Source: Microbacterium sp. Leaf288 (GTDB taxonomy: Bacteria; Actinomycetota; Actinomycetes; Actinomycetales; Microbacteriaceae). From it: a DNA stretch of 64,000 nucleotides. Of this stretch, positions 8,865 to 17,827 are shown piece by piece; within the stretch, counting starts at the first letter, position 1; each line of letters opens with the position of its first letter. Under the pieces are notes generated by a model. The model ran no database searches, was not told the origin of the DNA, and saw only the letters and a list, made by a program, of their open reading frames with translations. Location: assembly GCF_001422925.1 (NCBI RefSeq), contig NZ_LMNI01000001.1, positions 366,087 through 430,086 of the forward strand. Reading direction: 5' to 3'. Made by a program: the position numbers and the translations under genes.

Positions 8865-11801
8865 ATGACGCTCGACGACTTCCGGCGTGAGATCGCCGAA
8901 CCCGCCATCGAATACCGCCCCGAGCTGCGCTGGTGGCTCGCCGAGGGCCTGCACAGCGACGCGACGCTCAGACGCGAGATCGACGACGCGCATCGCCTCG
9001 GCTTCGGCGGCATGGAGTTCCTCGCCATGGACGAGGGCGCGATCGACCACGCGCGCTACGGCTGGGGCTCCGAGGAGTGGGTGCACGATTCGCAGGTCGT
9101 GGTCGAGGAGACCACCCGCCGCGGCATGTCGGTGAGCTTCACGTCGGGCACCAACTGGTCCAACGCCAACCTCCCGACGATCACGCCCGACGACCGCGCT
9201 GCTGCGCAGGAGCTCGACGTGGCGTCCGAGACGCTCGCCCCGGGTGAGCGCCGCTCCGGCCCGCTCCTCCGGATCGACCTCGCGGCACCCGCCGCTGCTC
9301 GCCACCTTCCCGGTGGGCGCGGCACGATCCGCGACCAGCACCTCGTCGCCGTCGTCGCGGCCAGGGTCGTCGACGCCGACGCGGGGGTGCTGGATGCCTC
9401 GTCGCTCACCGAGCTGACGGCATCCGTCACCGACGACACCCTGGAGTGGACGGCGCCGGACGGCGACGGCGACTGGCGTGTCTTCTTCTACTGGCTGCAC
9501 GGGACCGGTCAGACCGCGGAGCCCTCGGCATCCGTCAACTACACCGTCAACTACATCGACCGCGACGGCGTCGACGCCGTGATCGCCTACTGGGACGAGG
9601 TCGTGCTCACCCCCGAGCTGCGCGCGCAGATCGCGCAGAACCCCCGTGCGCAGATGTACATGGACTCGCTCGAGCTGTCGACGTTCGGCGCCGGCGGGCT
9701 CTTCTGGGGCCACACGGTCGTCGACGAGTTCCGCGCCCGCCGCGGCTACGACGTGGTGCCGTGGCTGCCCTTCCTCACGCGCGACGTGCCGTTCATGGCT
9801 GTCTCGACGCTCTACCACCACCAGCCCGCCGACGACGCCGACCGCATCACGGTCGACAAGGTGCGCCACGACCTCGTGGTCACGTTCACCGACCTGTACA
9901 TCGAGAACATGCTGCGGCCGTTCGCGGAGTTCCTGCACGGCGTCGGCATGACCCTGCGCGCCGAGATCAGCTACGGGCTGCCGTTCGAGCTGACCCGCCC
10001 CGGCCCGGAGGTCGACGGCATCGAGACGGAGTCGCTGGAGTTCGGCGCGCAGATCGATGCCTACCGGCTGCTCGCCGGCCCCGCGCACCTGTTCGGCAAG
10101 CAGTACTCGTCCGAGACCGGCGCGACCACCCGCAACCACATGCTCGACCACCGCTTCTACGACCAGATCATCGCGACGCAGCTGGCCGCCGGCATCACCA
10201 AGACCGTGCTGCACGGGTGGGCCAGCCCTGCCGGCGCCGAGGGCGTGACCGAGTGGCCGGGCCACGAGGGCATGTGGCCGATGTTCTCCGAGCGCTTCGA
10301 CACGCGCCAGCCGGGCTCCGAGTTCTACCCCCTCTGGACCGCCGCCATCGGCCGGCTGCAGTATGCGCTCCGACGCGGCCGCCCGCGGATCGACGTCGGC
10401 ATCCTCCGCACCGACCACTTCACCGACAACCTCGTCGGGCTCTCGCTGACCGGCGACGGCGGCGAGCGCATCCCCGACGAGGTCGCCTACGGCACCATGT
10501 GGATGCGCGACCGCGACAACTTCTGGTGGCAGGACCTCGGCATGCAGGACGCCGGCATCACCTACGAATTCTTCGACGGGTCCCTGCTGCTGCGCGACGA
10601 CGTCCTGTTCGACGGCGACGAGGTGCAGCCTTCCGGCCCCGGCTACCGCGCGCTCGTCGTGTACCAGGAGACCCTCGACCCCGACGTCGCCGCGCACCTG
10701 CTCGCGTGGGCGCAGCGGGGCCTGCGACTCGTGGTCGTCGACGGCGCCCGCGAGGTGCAGTCGCTGATGGAGGGGCGCCACACCACGCACGAGACCGCGG
10801 CGGCGCGCACCCCCGGTCTCGACGGACGCGACGACGAGCTCGCCGCCATCATGGCGGAGCTGCGAGGGATGCCGGGGGTCCGCGTCGCCGCGCCCTCCGG
10901 CGTCGTGACCGCCCTCGACGAGCTCGGCGCCGGCGGCCGTGCGCGCTTCGAGTCCGACGATCCGCACGTGCTGACGCACCTGCGGGAGGACGACGGCCTC
11001 GCGGTCCTGTACGCGTACCACTTCCTCTACGAGACGACCGAGCCCACCACGGTGCGCATCTGCCTGGAGGGCACCGGTGCGGTGCACCGCCTCGACGCCT
11101 GGACCGGCGAGCTGCGTCCGCACCGCGGCGCGCAGCGCGATGACGACCGGACCGTGGTCGCGCTCACGCTCGCGCCCGGCGAGGTCGCGATCGTGGTGCT
11201 GGACAAGACGACGGATGCTGCGGACTCGCCCACCCCGGCCGTCACCGAGGTCGCCCGGGCCGAGGCGTGGCGCCTCGTCGTCGAGAGCTGGGACGCCGGC
11301 GAGCCCGAAGTGCTCGAGGAGGACCGCGGCCTCGGCTACGTCTCTCGCGAGGTGCGCCCGACGACCGCCGTGACGCGGCTCGACGCCGGCACCATCGAGC
11401 TCGCACCGTGGTCGGAGATCTCGGGCGTCGGCGCCGAGGTCTCCGGCGTCGGCGAGTACACCGCCGTCCTCTCGGTCGCCGAGGTCGCGGACGGCGCGCG
11501 ATACCTCCTCGATCTCGGCTCGACCGGCGGCGGGCTCGGGTCTGTGCGTGTCGGCGACGGTCCCGAGCGCGGGTTCGACACCGCGCACCCGGTCGTCGAC
11601 GTCAGCGGCAGCATCCGTCCCGGTGACAATGCGATCACCGTCCGCGTCTCGAGTTCGCTGAACAACCGGCTCCGCGCCCGTGGATACTATGAGCGCATCC
11701 CCGACATCGGCGCGCAGCTGACCGGCGAGGAGCACATGCAGCACGCGGTCCTGCGCGAGTACGGACTTCTCGGCCCGGTCCGACTGCTGCGCGAGGAGTG
11801 A
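8865..11801 (+). CDS. Glycoside hydrolase, GH106-like (alpha-L-rhamnosidase-like)
   Basis: Large protein of 978 residues. The N-terminal part has the arrangement of GH106-type enzymes: ELRWWLAEGLHSDATLRREI, then a barrel strand LGFGGMEFLAMDEG, then MSVSFTSGTNWSNANLPTI. A middle region (YSSETGATTRNHMLDHRFYD, FEFFDG-like strands) and C-terminal beta domains with a galactose-binding-like end (YLLDLGSTGGGLGSVRVGDG) follow the family plan. There is no signal peptide, so the enzyme is probably cytoplasmic and acts on imported oligosaccharides. The start ATG 8865 follows an inverted-repeat operator. The MarR gene starts 33 bp after its stop. The exact sugar is inferred only from family resemblance; another plant-polymer glycosidase activity is possible. 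Confidence 0.68.
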   Translation: MTLDDFRREIAEPAIEYRPELRWWLAEGLHSDATLRREIDDAHRLGFGGMEFLAMDEGAIDHARYGWGSEEWVHDSQVVVEETTRRGMSVSFTSGTNWSNANLPTITPDDRAAAQELDVASETLAPGERRSGPLLRIDLAAPAAARHLPGGRGTIRDQHLVAVVAARVVDADAGVLDASSLTELTASVTDDTLEWTAPDGDGDWRVFFYWLHGTGQTAEPSASVNYTVNYIDRDGVDAVIAYWDEVVLTPELRAQIAQNPRAQMYMDSLELSTFGAGGLFWGHTVVDEFRARRGYDVVPWLPFLTRDVPFMAVSTLYHHQPADDADRITVDKVRHDLVVTFTDLYIENMLRPFAEFLHGVGMTLRAEISYGLPFELTRPGPEVDGIETESLEFGAQIDAYRLLAGPAHLFGKQYSSETGATTRNHMLDHRFYDQIIATQLAAGITKTVLHGWASPAGAEGVTEWPGHEGMWPMFSERFDTRQPGSEFYPLWTAAIGRLQYALRRGRPRIDVGILRTDHFTDNLVGLSLTGDGGERIPDEVAYGTMWMRDRDNFWWQDLGMQDAGITYEFFDGSLLLRDDVLFDGDEVQPSGPGYRALVVYQETLDPDVAAHLLAWAQRGLRLVVVDGAREVQSLMEGRHTTHETAAARTPGLDGRDDELAAIMAELRGMPGVRVAAPSGVVTALDELGAGGRARFESDDPHVLTHLREDDGLAVLYAYHFLYETTEPTTVRICLEGTGAVHRLDAWTGELRPHRGAQRDDDRTVVALTLAPGEVAIVVLDKTTDAADSPTPAVTEVARAEAWRLVVESWDAGEPEVLEEDRGLGYVSREVRPTTAVTRLDAGTIELAPWSEISGVGAEVSGVGEYTAVLSVAEVADGARYLLDLGSTGGGLGSVRVGDGPERGFDTAHPVVDVSGSIRPGDNAITVRVSSSLNNRLRARGYYERIPDIGAQLTGEEHMQHAVLREYGLLGPVRLLREE

Positions 11802-11834
11802 CGACCGGGACCGAGCGAGAGGAACGAGCAGGCG

Positions 11835-12353
11835 ATGGCCAGAGGTGACGTCGACACCGACGCCTCTGCAGACCTGAGCCCGGTCATCGCGCCCGACCCG
11901 CTCGACCTCCGGCTGTCGCTCGCCTCTATCGTGCACTGGGCCGACAGCACCGGCGTGCGCCGCGACGTCATGGCGCGGGTCGCGTTCCCGGTGGACGACA
12001 TGGGCATGTTCCTCGTCGTCAACCAGTTGTCGTACAACGGCGCGATGCGGCCCGTCGATCTGTCGCTGGCGCTCGGGCAGACCGCGACGAACATGAGCAA
12101 GATCGTCGGCCGCCTCGTGAGCGCGGGCCTCGTGGTGCGCGTTGCGGCGCCCGATGACGACCGCGGTGTGCTCGTCGCGCTCACCGACGAAGGCCGCCGC
12201 ATCGGCGAGCGCATCATGTCGACGGCCGAGTCGAACATGAGCACGGTGCTCGCCGACTGGTCCCCGGCCGAGATCGAGGATCTGCGGCGCATGATGGCGC
12301 GCCTCGCCCGCGTGCACCGCTCCGTCTCGGAGCGCAGGGCCGCCTCCGCATAG
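11835..12353 (+). CDS. MarR family transcriptional regulator
   Basis: Winged-helix regulator of 172 residues. The central part fits MarR: MFLVVNQLSYNGAMRPVDLS, then the recognition helix region QTATNMSKIVGRLVSAGLVV, then the wing PDDDRGVLVALTDEGRRI. A ribosome site (GAGAGGAAC) precedes the ATG. It follows the GH106-like gene after 33 bp, so the two may share a transcript, and it is a good candidate to bind the inverted repeat upstream of that gene. The ligand is unknown. Confidence 0.85.
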   Translation: MARGDVDTDASADLSPVIAPDPLDLRLSLASIVHWADSTGVRRDVMARVAFPVDDMGMFLVVNQLSYNGAMRPVDLSLALGQTATNMSKIVGRLVSAGLVVRVAAPDDDRGVLVALTDEGRRIGERIMSTAESNMSTVLADWSPAEIEDLRRMMARLARVHRSVSERRAASA

Positions 12354-12363
12354 GCTGGTCCCT

Positions 12364-13083
12364 ATGCCGAGCCGATCGCCGTGGACCTGTGTGCTGTGGG
12401 ACGTCGACGGAACGATCGTCGACGCGTCCGACGGCATCCTCCGTCGCCTCACGATCGCCCTCGAGCATTTCGGCAAGCGCCCGCCGACCCGCGCCGAGCT
12501 CGTGCACTGGATCGGCCCGCCGATGTACCAGTCGTTCCAGGTGAACGTCGGCATGACGCCCGAGCAGTCGGCCGAGGCCGTCGCCTTCTACCGCACGCTC
12601 GGCAAGGCGGACGGGTACACGACGGGCGCCAAGCTCTTCCCCGGAGTGGGTGAGCTGATCACGGATGTCGCGGCCTGCGGCATCCCGCAGGCCACCGCGA
12701 GCTCGAAGCCCGAGGTGCAGGTCGTCGCCCTCATGGACCACTTCGACCTGTCGACCTCGCTCACCGCGATCGTCGGCGCGACGCCGGACGAGAAGACGCT
12801 CAGCGCGAAGTCCGACATCGTCGCCGAAGCGCTGCGGCGCCTCGCGGCCGCGGGCGTCGACACGAGCCGTCCGGTGCTCGTGGGCGACCGGCACCACGAC
12901 GTCGAGGGCGGCGCGGCGCAGGGCGTGCCGGTGATCTTCGTCCGGTGGGGCTTCAGCTGGCCGCACGAGTCCGAGGGCGCGCAGGCGGTCGTCGACGACG
13001 TCGACCAGCTCCGCGCCCTGCTGCTGTTCGGCGAGCACCCCGACGAGACTGCGGCCGCGACCGCCGGCGTCGCCGATGCCTGA
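12364..13083 (+). CDS. HAD superfamily hydrolase (phosphoglycolate phosphatase-like)
   Basis: Haloacid-dehalogenase-type phosphatase of 239 residues. Motif I is DVDGTIVDASDG near residue 14; a helical cap follows (residues ~20-95); motif II/III correspond to TASSKPEVQV and the basic stretch around residue 150; motif IV is LVGDRHHDVEGGAAQG. This fits the Gph/PGP branch that cleaves small phosphoesters such as 2-phosphoglycolate, though substrate cannot be fixed. The gene starts 10 bp after the MarR stop and its last codons overlap the next start by eight bases, suggesting a short operon. Confidence 0.85.
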   Translation: MPSRSPWTCVLWDVDGTIVDASDGILRRLTIALEHFGKRPPTRAELVHWIGPPMYQSFQVNVGMTPEQSAEAVAFYRTLGKADGYTTGAKLFPGVGELITDVAACGIPQATASSKPEVQVVALMDHFDLSTSLTAIVGATPDEKTLSAKSDIVAEALRRLAAAGVDTSRPVLVGDRHHDVEGGAAQGVPVIFVRWGFSWPHESEGAQAVVDDVDQLRALLLFGEHPDETAAATAGVADA

Positions 13084-14347
13084 GCTCGCCGCCGCGATCC
13101 TGGGGTGGCTCGTGCCGGCCCTGGTCGTGTTCGGCGTGACGGCCATCGCCGTCGCCGCCATCGTGTGGGCGGTACGCCGCGCGCGTCGCTCCCCGCGAGC
13201 CCGCGCCGCCGCCGAGCAGGCGAGAGCGAAGGCGGGCGCGACGCTCGTGAAGCTCGACGACGAGGTCGGCGAGCTCGACCTCGAGGTCGGCCTCTCGGGC
13301 GCCCTCTACGGCGGGGACGCCCCCGCCTCGCTGCGGCGGGCACGCCTCACGGCGCAGCACGTGCGTGACGACGCCTTCGAGGAGTACCGCGCGATCAGCG
13401 ACCCGGCCGTCGGCCCGCACGAGGTGCGCCGCGTCTCCGCGCGGATCGAGCGCCGCACGGGCGAGGCACTCGCGACGGTCGCCGCCGCCCGCCACGAGCA
13501 CGGCGCGTGGGTCACCGCGAACGTGTCGGCGGCCGGGCAGATCGACGCCGCCCGCCGCCGTCTCGCCGGACTGCGCGCGTCGATGGGCGATCCGGCCGCG
13601 CTCGTCGCCGAGCTGTCGTCGCGCTTCGCCGAGGAGGAATGGCGGGATGCCTCGCGCTCGGCGCACGCCGCACTGTCCGAGGTGACCGCCGCCGAACGTC
13701 ACCTCGACGCCGCCGCGACCCGTGCGGGCGACCCGTCGCTGAGCGCCCTCCCCGATCTCGCCGCCGCCGAACGGGCGCTCCGCCAGGCGGAGGCGGACGC
13801 CCGCAACCTCGAGGAGACCCACCGCCTCGTGCTGCAGGCGGCGCAGGCCGTGCCCGACGAGATCGCGTCGGCGCGCACGGCGCTGCGCCAGGCCTCCGTC
13901 ACGCGCGAGCACCTCGACGCCGCCGACGCCGCACGGCTGGGCGCGGAGCTGCACGCCATCGACGGCGAGCTGAACCGCATCGAGACGGATGCTGCCCGCC
14001 ACCCCACCCGCACGGTCGACGCCATCGCGCGCCTGCGCAGCCGGCTCGACCTCGCCCTCGGCGACGCCCGCACCTCGCAGCAGCGACTGCGCGGCGCGCG
14101 CACCGCCCTTCCGGGCACCCTCGCCGCCGCGCGCGGCGCACTGGCACAGGCCGAGGCATCCGTGTCCCGTTCGCGTGCCGGGGCCGACGCGCGCTCGCGG
14201 CTGCTGTCGGCCCAGAGCGAGCTCGCCCAGGCGCGCCAGGCGCAGGACCCGGTCGCCGCGCTCGACGCCGCCCGCCGTGCGATGCGCGACGCCGAGGACG
14301 CGAAGGCCCTCGCCGAATTCGCCCGCCAGACCGGCCCGCTCGGATAA
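13076..14347 (+). CDS. Membrane-anchored, helix-rich protein of unknown function
   Basis: 423 residues. A single N-terminal membrane helix (residues ~5-32, AILGWLVPALVVFGVTAIAV) is followed by a basic stop-transfer stretch (RRARRSPRARA) and then almost 390 residues of alanine/arginine/glutamate-rich sequence with heptad-like character, predicted largely helical or coiled coil. No catalytic motif is visible. It resembles the long cytoplasmic helical part of actinobacterial TPM- or DUF-type membrane proteins, but I do not recognise a family securely. The start overlaps the HAD gene by eight bases, implying translational coupling. Confidence 0.7.
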   Translation: MPELAAAILGWLVPALVVFGVTAIAVAAIVWAVRRARRSPRARAAAEQARAKAGATLVKLDDEVGELDLEVGLSGALYGGDAPASLRRARLTAQHVRDDAFEEYRAISDPAVGPHEVRRVSARIERRTGEALATVAAARHEHGAWVTANVSAAGQIDAARRRLAGLRASMGDPAALVAELSSRFAEEEWRDASRSAHAALSEVTAAERHLDAAATRAGDPSLSALPDLAAAERALRQAEADARNLEETHRLVLQAAQAVPDEIASARTALRQASVTREHLDAADAARLGAELHAIDGELNRIETDAARHPTRTVDAIARLRSRLDLALGDARTSQQRLRGARTALPGTLAAARGALAQAEASVSRSRAGADARSRLLSAQSELAQARQAQDPVAALDAARRAMRDAEDAKALAEFARQTGPLG

Positions 14348-14382
14348 GCGACAGCGGGAAGACCCCCGCTATCGTGAAGCCC

Positions 14383-16473
14383 ATGAGCGACGGGGCGACT
14401 CAGAGACCGAACCGCGTGCTGGCCGGGGTGGGGCGGATTCCGGCGACGCTGACGATGATCGGTCTGGTCCTGGCGGCGGGTGTCATCTGGCAGGGGTTGT
14501 GGCGGCCGTTCGAGGATTCGGACCTGTTCGATGTCGTCGCCTACGGGCTTCCGGCTCTGGAGGCCGGGCGGTGGTGGACGCCGGTGACGGGGACGTTCTT
14601 CGTGAACCAGCCGTGGGTCTATGTGTTCACGATCACGGGATTCGTGGGCATGGCGTACCTCGAGTGGCGTCGCGGCTGGCGCGCGGCGCTGGGCTATCTG
14701 TGGGTGGGGCAGTTGTTCGCGGTCTTCGCGGCCGCGCTGCTGCTGTGGGTGCTCTCGCTGCTGCCGTGGGTGTGGGCGCAGGCTGAGGCGGCGGCGCTGG
14801 ATGTCGGCCCGTCCGGCGGGACGATGGCGTGCATCGCGGCGGCGGTCGGGCTGCTGCGTCCGCCCTGGCGGGTGCGGGGCTGGCTGGTGCTGCTCGGCTT
14901 CGTGTTCATCGCGATGCTGTTCTGGGGTGCGCTGGCCGATCTCGAGCACCTGCTCGCCGTGCTCCTGGTGCTGTTCGTGGATCGCTCGCTCCGCGTCCAG
15001 CGCACCACGGTGCGTGAGCAGCGGCTGATCGCCTTCATCGCGGTGCTGGTGCTGGGCGCGGTGGAGATCATCACGATCCTCGTGCCCACCGACGGCCCGT
15101 TCGGGCCGACCGAGCCGGCGTCGGGCGGTTTCGTCGACCTCGCGATCGACGTGGTCGTGATCCTGGTGGTCGCCAACGGGCTGCGCCGCGGGCGCCGGTG
15201 GACCTGGGTCGTCGCGATCATCCTCGCCGTGCTCAACATCCTGTTCGCGATGCTCATCGTCGCGGCGTTCATCATCGCTTCGCAGGCGCAGGTCGAGGCG
15301 ACGATCGACGGTGAGACCGAGCTGGCCCTCGCGGGCGGCGTGATGTGGCTGCTCATGCTCGTGTACCTGATCTGGGTGCGTCGCGCGTTCCGCGCCCGCC
15401 GCAAGTCCCGCATCGGTCATCAGCCCGCACCGGTCGTCGACGACGTGAAACGGATGCTGCACACCCACGGCGGCGGCACCCTGTCGTGGATGACGACCTG
15501 GGAGGGCAACAGCTACGCCCGCACCACCGACAGCATCGTCGCCTACCAGCGCCGCAACGGTGTCGCCCTCGCCCTCGCGGACCCGATCGGACCCGCGGCG
15601 TCGCGCACGGCAGCCGTCGAGGAGTTCATCCACGACGCCGAACGGGCGGGACTGATCCCGTGCTTCTTCAGCGCCGACGAGGCCACCCGCGCCGCCGTGC
15701 CCGCGACCTGGCGCAGCCTGGTCGTCGCCGACGACACCATCGTCGACCTTCCCGGCCTGGAGTTCACCGGCAAACGGTGGAACTCGGTGCGCTCGTCGCT
15801 GAACCGCGCCGGACGCGAGGAGATGACGTTCCGGATGACCCACCTCAAGGACGAGTCGTGGGGCGTGCAGCAGCAGCTGCGGGCGATCTCGGAGATGTGG
15901 GTGGGTGAGAAGGGGCTGCCCGAGATGGGGTTCACGCTCGGCACCCTCGTCGAGGCGGAAGACCCCGAGGTGCGCCTCGCCCTCGCGCTCGCCCCGAACG
16001 GCGACGTCGACGGGTTCCTGTCCTGGCTGCCGGTCTACGGTCCCGGGGAAGACGGCGCGCAGAAGGTCGCCCGGGGCTGGACGCTCGACCTGATGCGCCG
16101 CCGTGACGGCGGCTTCGGCCCCGTCATGGAGTACCTGATCGGCTCGTCCGCGCGGCTGTTCTCCGACGAGGGCGCCGAGATCATGTCACTGTCGGGAGCG
16201 CCGCTCGCCCACGACTACCCCTCGGACGCCGGAATGATCGCGGCGCTCAGCGACAAGCTCGCCGACGCGCTCGAACCGGTCTACGGGTTCCAGTCGCTGC
16301 ACCGCTTCAAGGAGAAATTCCACCCACGGTACGAGACCATGTACCTGCTGTTCCGCGACGAAAGCGACCTCACCCGCATCGGCGGAGCACTCACCCGAGC
16401 GTTCCTCCCCGACGCGACCCTGCGTCAGTTCGCCGGGGCAGGACTCGAACTCGTCCGCGGCGACCGCGACTGA
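14383..16473 (+). CDS. Rhomboid-like membrane domain fused to a DUF2156/lysyl-PG synthetase-like domain
   Basis: 696 residues in two parts. Residues ~15-360 are membrane. The first six helices look like a rhomboid: GRWWTPVTGTFFVNQPWVYV (loop 1 pattern), AYLEWRRGWRAALGYL, then VGPSGGTM with Ser144, and DLEHLLAV with His189, the spacing expected for a Ser/His dyad. More helices follow, ending with a basic RRAFRARRKSR. Residues ~370-696 are the DUF2156 domain found at the C-terminus of MprF/LysX-type phosphatidylglycerol aminoacyltransferases (TLSWMTTWEGNSY, GFLSWLPVYG, EYLIGSSARL, HRFKEKFHPRYETMYL). Likely an aminoacyl-lipid or similar transferase; whether the rhomboid half is active is unknown. 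Start ATG 14383; a GTG at 14374 is possible. Confidence 0.82.
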   Translation: MSDGATQRPNRVLAGVGRIPATLTMIGLVLAAGVIWQGLWRPFEDSDLFDVVAYGLPALEAGRWWTPVTGTFFVNQPWVYVFTITGFVGMAYLEWRRGWRAALGYLWVGQLFAVFAAALLLWVLSLLPWVWAQAEAAALDVGPSGGTMACIAAAVGLLRPPWRVRGWLVLLGFVFIAMLFWGALADLEHLLAVLLVLFVDRSLRVQRTTVREQRLIAFIAVLVLGAVEIITILVPTDGPFGPTEPASGGFVDLAIDVVVILVVANGLRRGRRWTWVVAIILAVLNILFAMLIVAAFIIASQAQVEATIDGETELALAGGVMWLLMLVYLIWVRRAFRARRKSRIGHQPAPVVDDVKRMLHTHGGGTLSWMTTWEGNSYARTTDSIVAYQRRNGVALALADPIGPAASRTAAVEEFIHDAERAGLIPCFFSADEATRAAVPATWRSLVVADDTIVDLPGLEFTGKRWNSVRSSLNRAGREEMTFRMTHLKDESWGVQQQLRAISEMWVGEKGLPEMGFTLGTLVEAEDPEVRLALALAPNGDVDGFLSWLPVYGPGEDGAQKVARGWTLDLMRRRDGGFGPVMEYLIGSSARLFSDEGAEIMSLSGAPLAHDYPSDAGMIAALSDKLADALEPVYGFQSLHRFKEKFHPRYETMYLLFRDESDLTRIGGALTRAFLPDATLRQFAGAGLELVRGDRD

Positions 16474-16503
16474 GGCCCCACGGCCGGCGCAGGCGCGCGC
16501 GAC

Positions 16504-16540
16504 GAAGCCGCGGCACCCACCCATGGGATACCGCGGCTTC
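16504..16540. terminator. Bidirectional hairpin between the LPG-synthetase-like gene and cspA
   Basis: GAAGCCGCGG (16504-16513) pairs perfectly with CCGCGGCTTC (16531-16540), and the loop contains a weaker inner pairing. It lies between two convergent genes, where a shared terminator is expected. A clear T-run is absent. Confidence 0.6.
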
Positions 16541-16567
16541 GACCGCGTGAAACGATCGGTCCGCCGC

Positions 16568-16774
16568 TCAGAGCGGGCGGATGTTCTCGGCCTGGAGGCC
16601 CTTGGGTCCCTGCGCGATCTCGAACTCGACGCGCTGGTTCTCCTCGAGGGAGCGGTACCCGCTCGACTCGATTGCGCTGTAGTGCGCGAAGACGTCTGCG
16701 CCACCCTCATCGGGAGCGATGAAGCCGAATCCCTTTTCCGAGTTGAACCACTTGACGGTGCCCTGCGTGCTCAT
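16568..16774 (-). CDS. cspA: Cold-shock protein, CspA family
   Basis: Single-stranded nucleic acid chaperone of 68 residues, the family's standard size. RNP1 is [11 protein letters not shown] and RNP2 is DVFAHYSAI; the protein starts [15 protein letters not shown]. It would melt RNA secondary structure and act as an antiterminator. The ATG at 16774 was chosen as the only start giving the family N-terminus; the frame is open further upstream but without family resemblance. A long gene-free stretch precedes it, consistent with the long leader many csp genes use. Confidence 0.95.
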   Translation of the reverse strand: MSTQGTVKWFNSEKGFGFIAPDEGGADVFAHYSAIESSGYRSLEENQRVEFEIAQGPKGLQAENIRPL

Positions 16775-17148
16775 TACTTGCCGTTCTTCGTTGATCTCGT
16801 CGCGATTGCGGCGATTGCATCCAACGTAGTGAACAGGCGGGCGCGCGGCGAGACCCAGTTGCGAAGGTGACACAAATGTTGCAGAGCGCCCGTTGACGAG
16901 ACAGGGACCATCGTCCGCCCGGGCTGAGCTTGGCTCGAAAGCCCGGGCGTCGACGGATCCCCCCGGATAGGCCACGTCGTAACGTGGACAGGGACCATCG
17001 TACCGATATATCAGTGCAAGAGCGAGGCCGGTTTCCTCAGCGTTTCCGCATGTTCCGGTGGGGTCCCACGGCCCGCTCAACGGCCTCCTCAAGGCGCGCT
17101 CAAGCGGGTCTATGCACGTGAATCCTCCGGCGTACACTGGTGCCACTC
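16775..17148. promoter_or_regulatory. Divergent intergenic region between cspA and the GntR gene
   Basis: About 370 bp without a credible gene. It should contain the cspA leader and the promoter of the GntR gene. An exact 15-bp direct repeat (GACAGGGACCATCGT) occurs at 16900-16914 and 16987-17001, 87 bp apart. On the cspA strand this reads ACGATGGTCCCTGTC. No clear -35/-10 pair was identified. Confidence 0.5.
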
Positions 17149-17781
17149 ATGAGTGCCCCCTTCGTCCCGCTCGAGCCGAGCCGCGCCGTCCTCGGAGACG
17201 AGGTGTACGCGCGCCTGGGCGAGGCGATCCTCGACGGGCGGCTCGCCCCCGGCGCGCGGCTGCGCGACCAGGAGCTGGCGGAATGGCTCGGCGTCTCCCG
17301 CACTCCCGTGCGCGAGGCCCTGCAGCGACTGGAGCGGGCCGGCCTGGTGGAGGTGTCGCCCCACCGCTACACGCGGGTGTCGCACCCCAACCAGCAGAGC
17401 GACACGGTCGAGCTCGTCGCCTTCAACATGGGTCTCGCGGTGCGCATGGCGTCGCGGCGGGCGGATTCCGACGCGCTGGAGCTCGCGCTGGAGCGGCTCG
17501 ACGACGTGATCGCGGCGTCTCGCGCCGACGACCCCGACGCTCTCGCCGCGGCCAGCCACGCGTTCTTCTCCGTCGTCACCCGCGCGAGCGGCAACTTCGC
17601 GCTCCTGCAGTTCGTCCGCGAGTACGAGTTCGCCATCCGGCGCGACATGGTGGGCTGGCGGCCGTTCATCGAATGCCCCATCGGCCGCACCGCCGCCTAC
17701 GAGGAGTTCCGCGGCGCGTTCGCCTCCCGCGAGGCCGACCGCGCCGAATCCCTGCTCCGCAGCATCCACGGCCTGAACTGA
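17149..17781 (+). CDS. GntR family transcriptional regulator (FadR-type)
   Basis: Regulator of 210 residues. Residues ~15-75 are the GntR winged helix (YARLGEAILDGRLAPGARL, then LAEWLGVSRTPVREALQRLE, then AGLVEVSPHRYTRV). The C-terminal ~130 residues are a helical FCD/FadR-like effector domain (LERLDDVIAAS, AASHAFFSVVTRASGN). ATG 17149 is preferred; GTG 17140 in the same frame adds three residues. The next gene begins about 46 bp downstream. Ligand and targets are unknown. Confidence 0.85.
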   Translation: MSAPFVPLEPSRAVLGDEVYARLGEAILDGRLAPGARLRDQELAEWLGVSRTPVREALQRLERAGLVEVSPHRYTRVSHPNQQSDTVELVAFNMGLAVRMASRRADSDALELALERLDDVIAASRADDPDALAAASHAFFSVVTRASGNFALLQFVREYEFAIRRDMVGWRPFIECPIGRTAAYEEFRGAFASREADRAESLLRSIHGLN

Positions 17782-17827
17782 CACCCGCCCTTCCTCGGTG
17801 ACGGATGCCGCGGCTACCGTGAAGCGC

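Noticed and set aside
8712..12554. A 1280-codon open frame opposite the GH106-like and MarR genes
   Set aside because: Same kind of shadow, with no recognisable domain.
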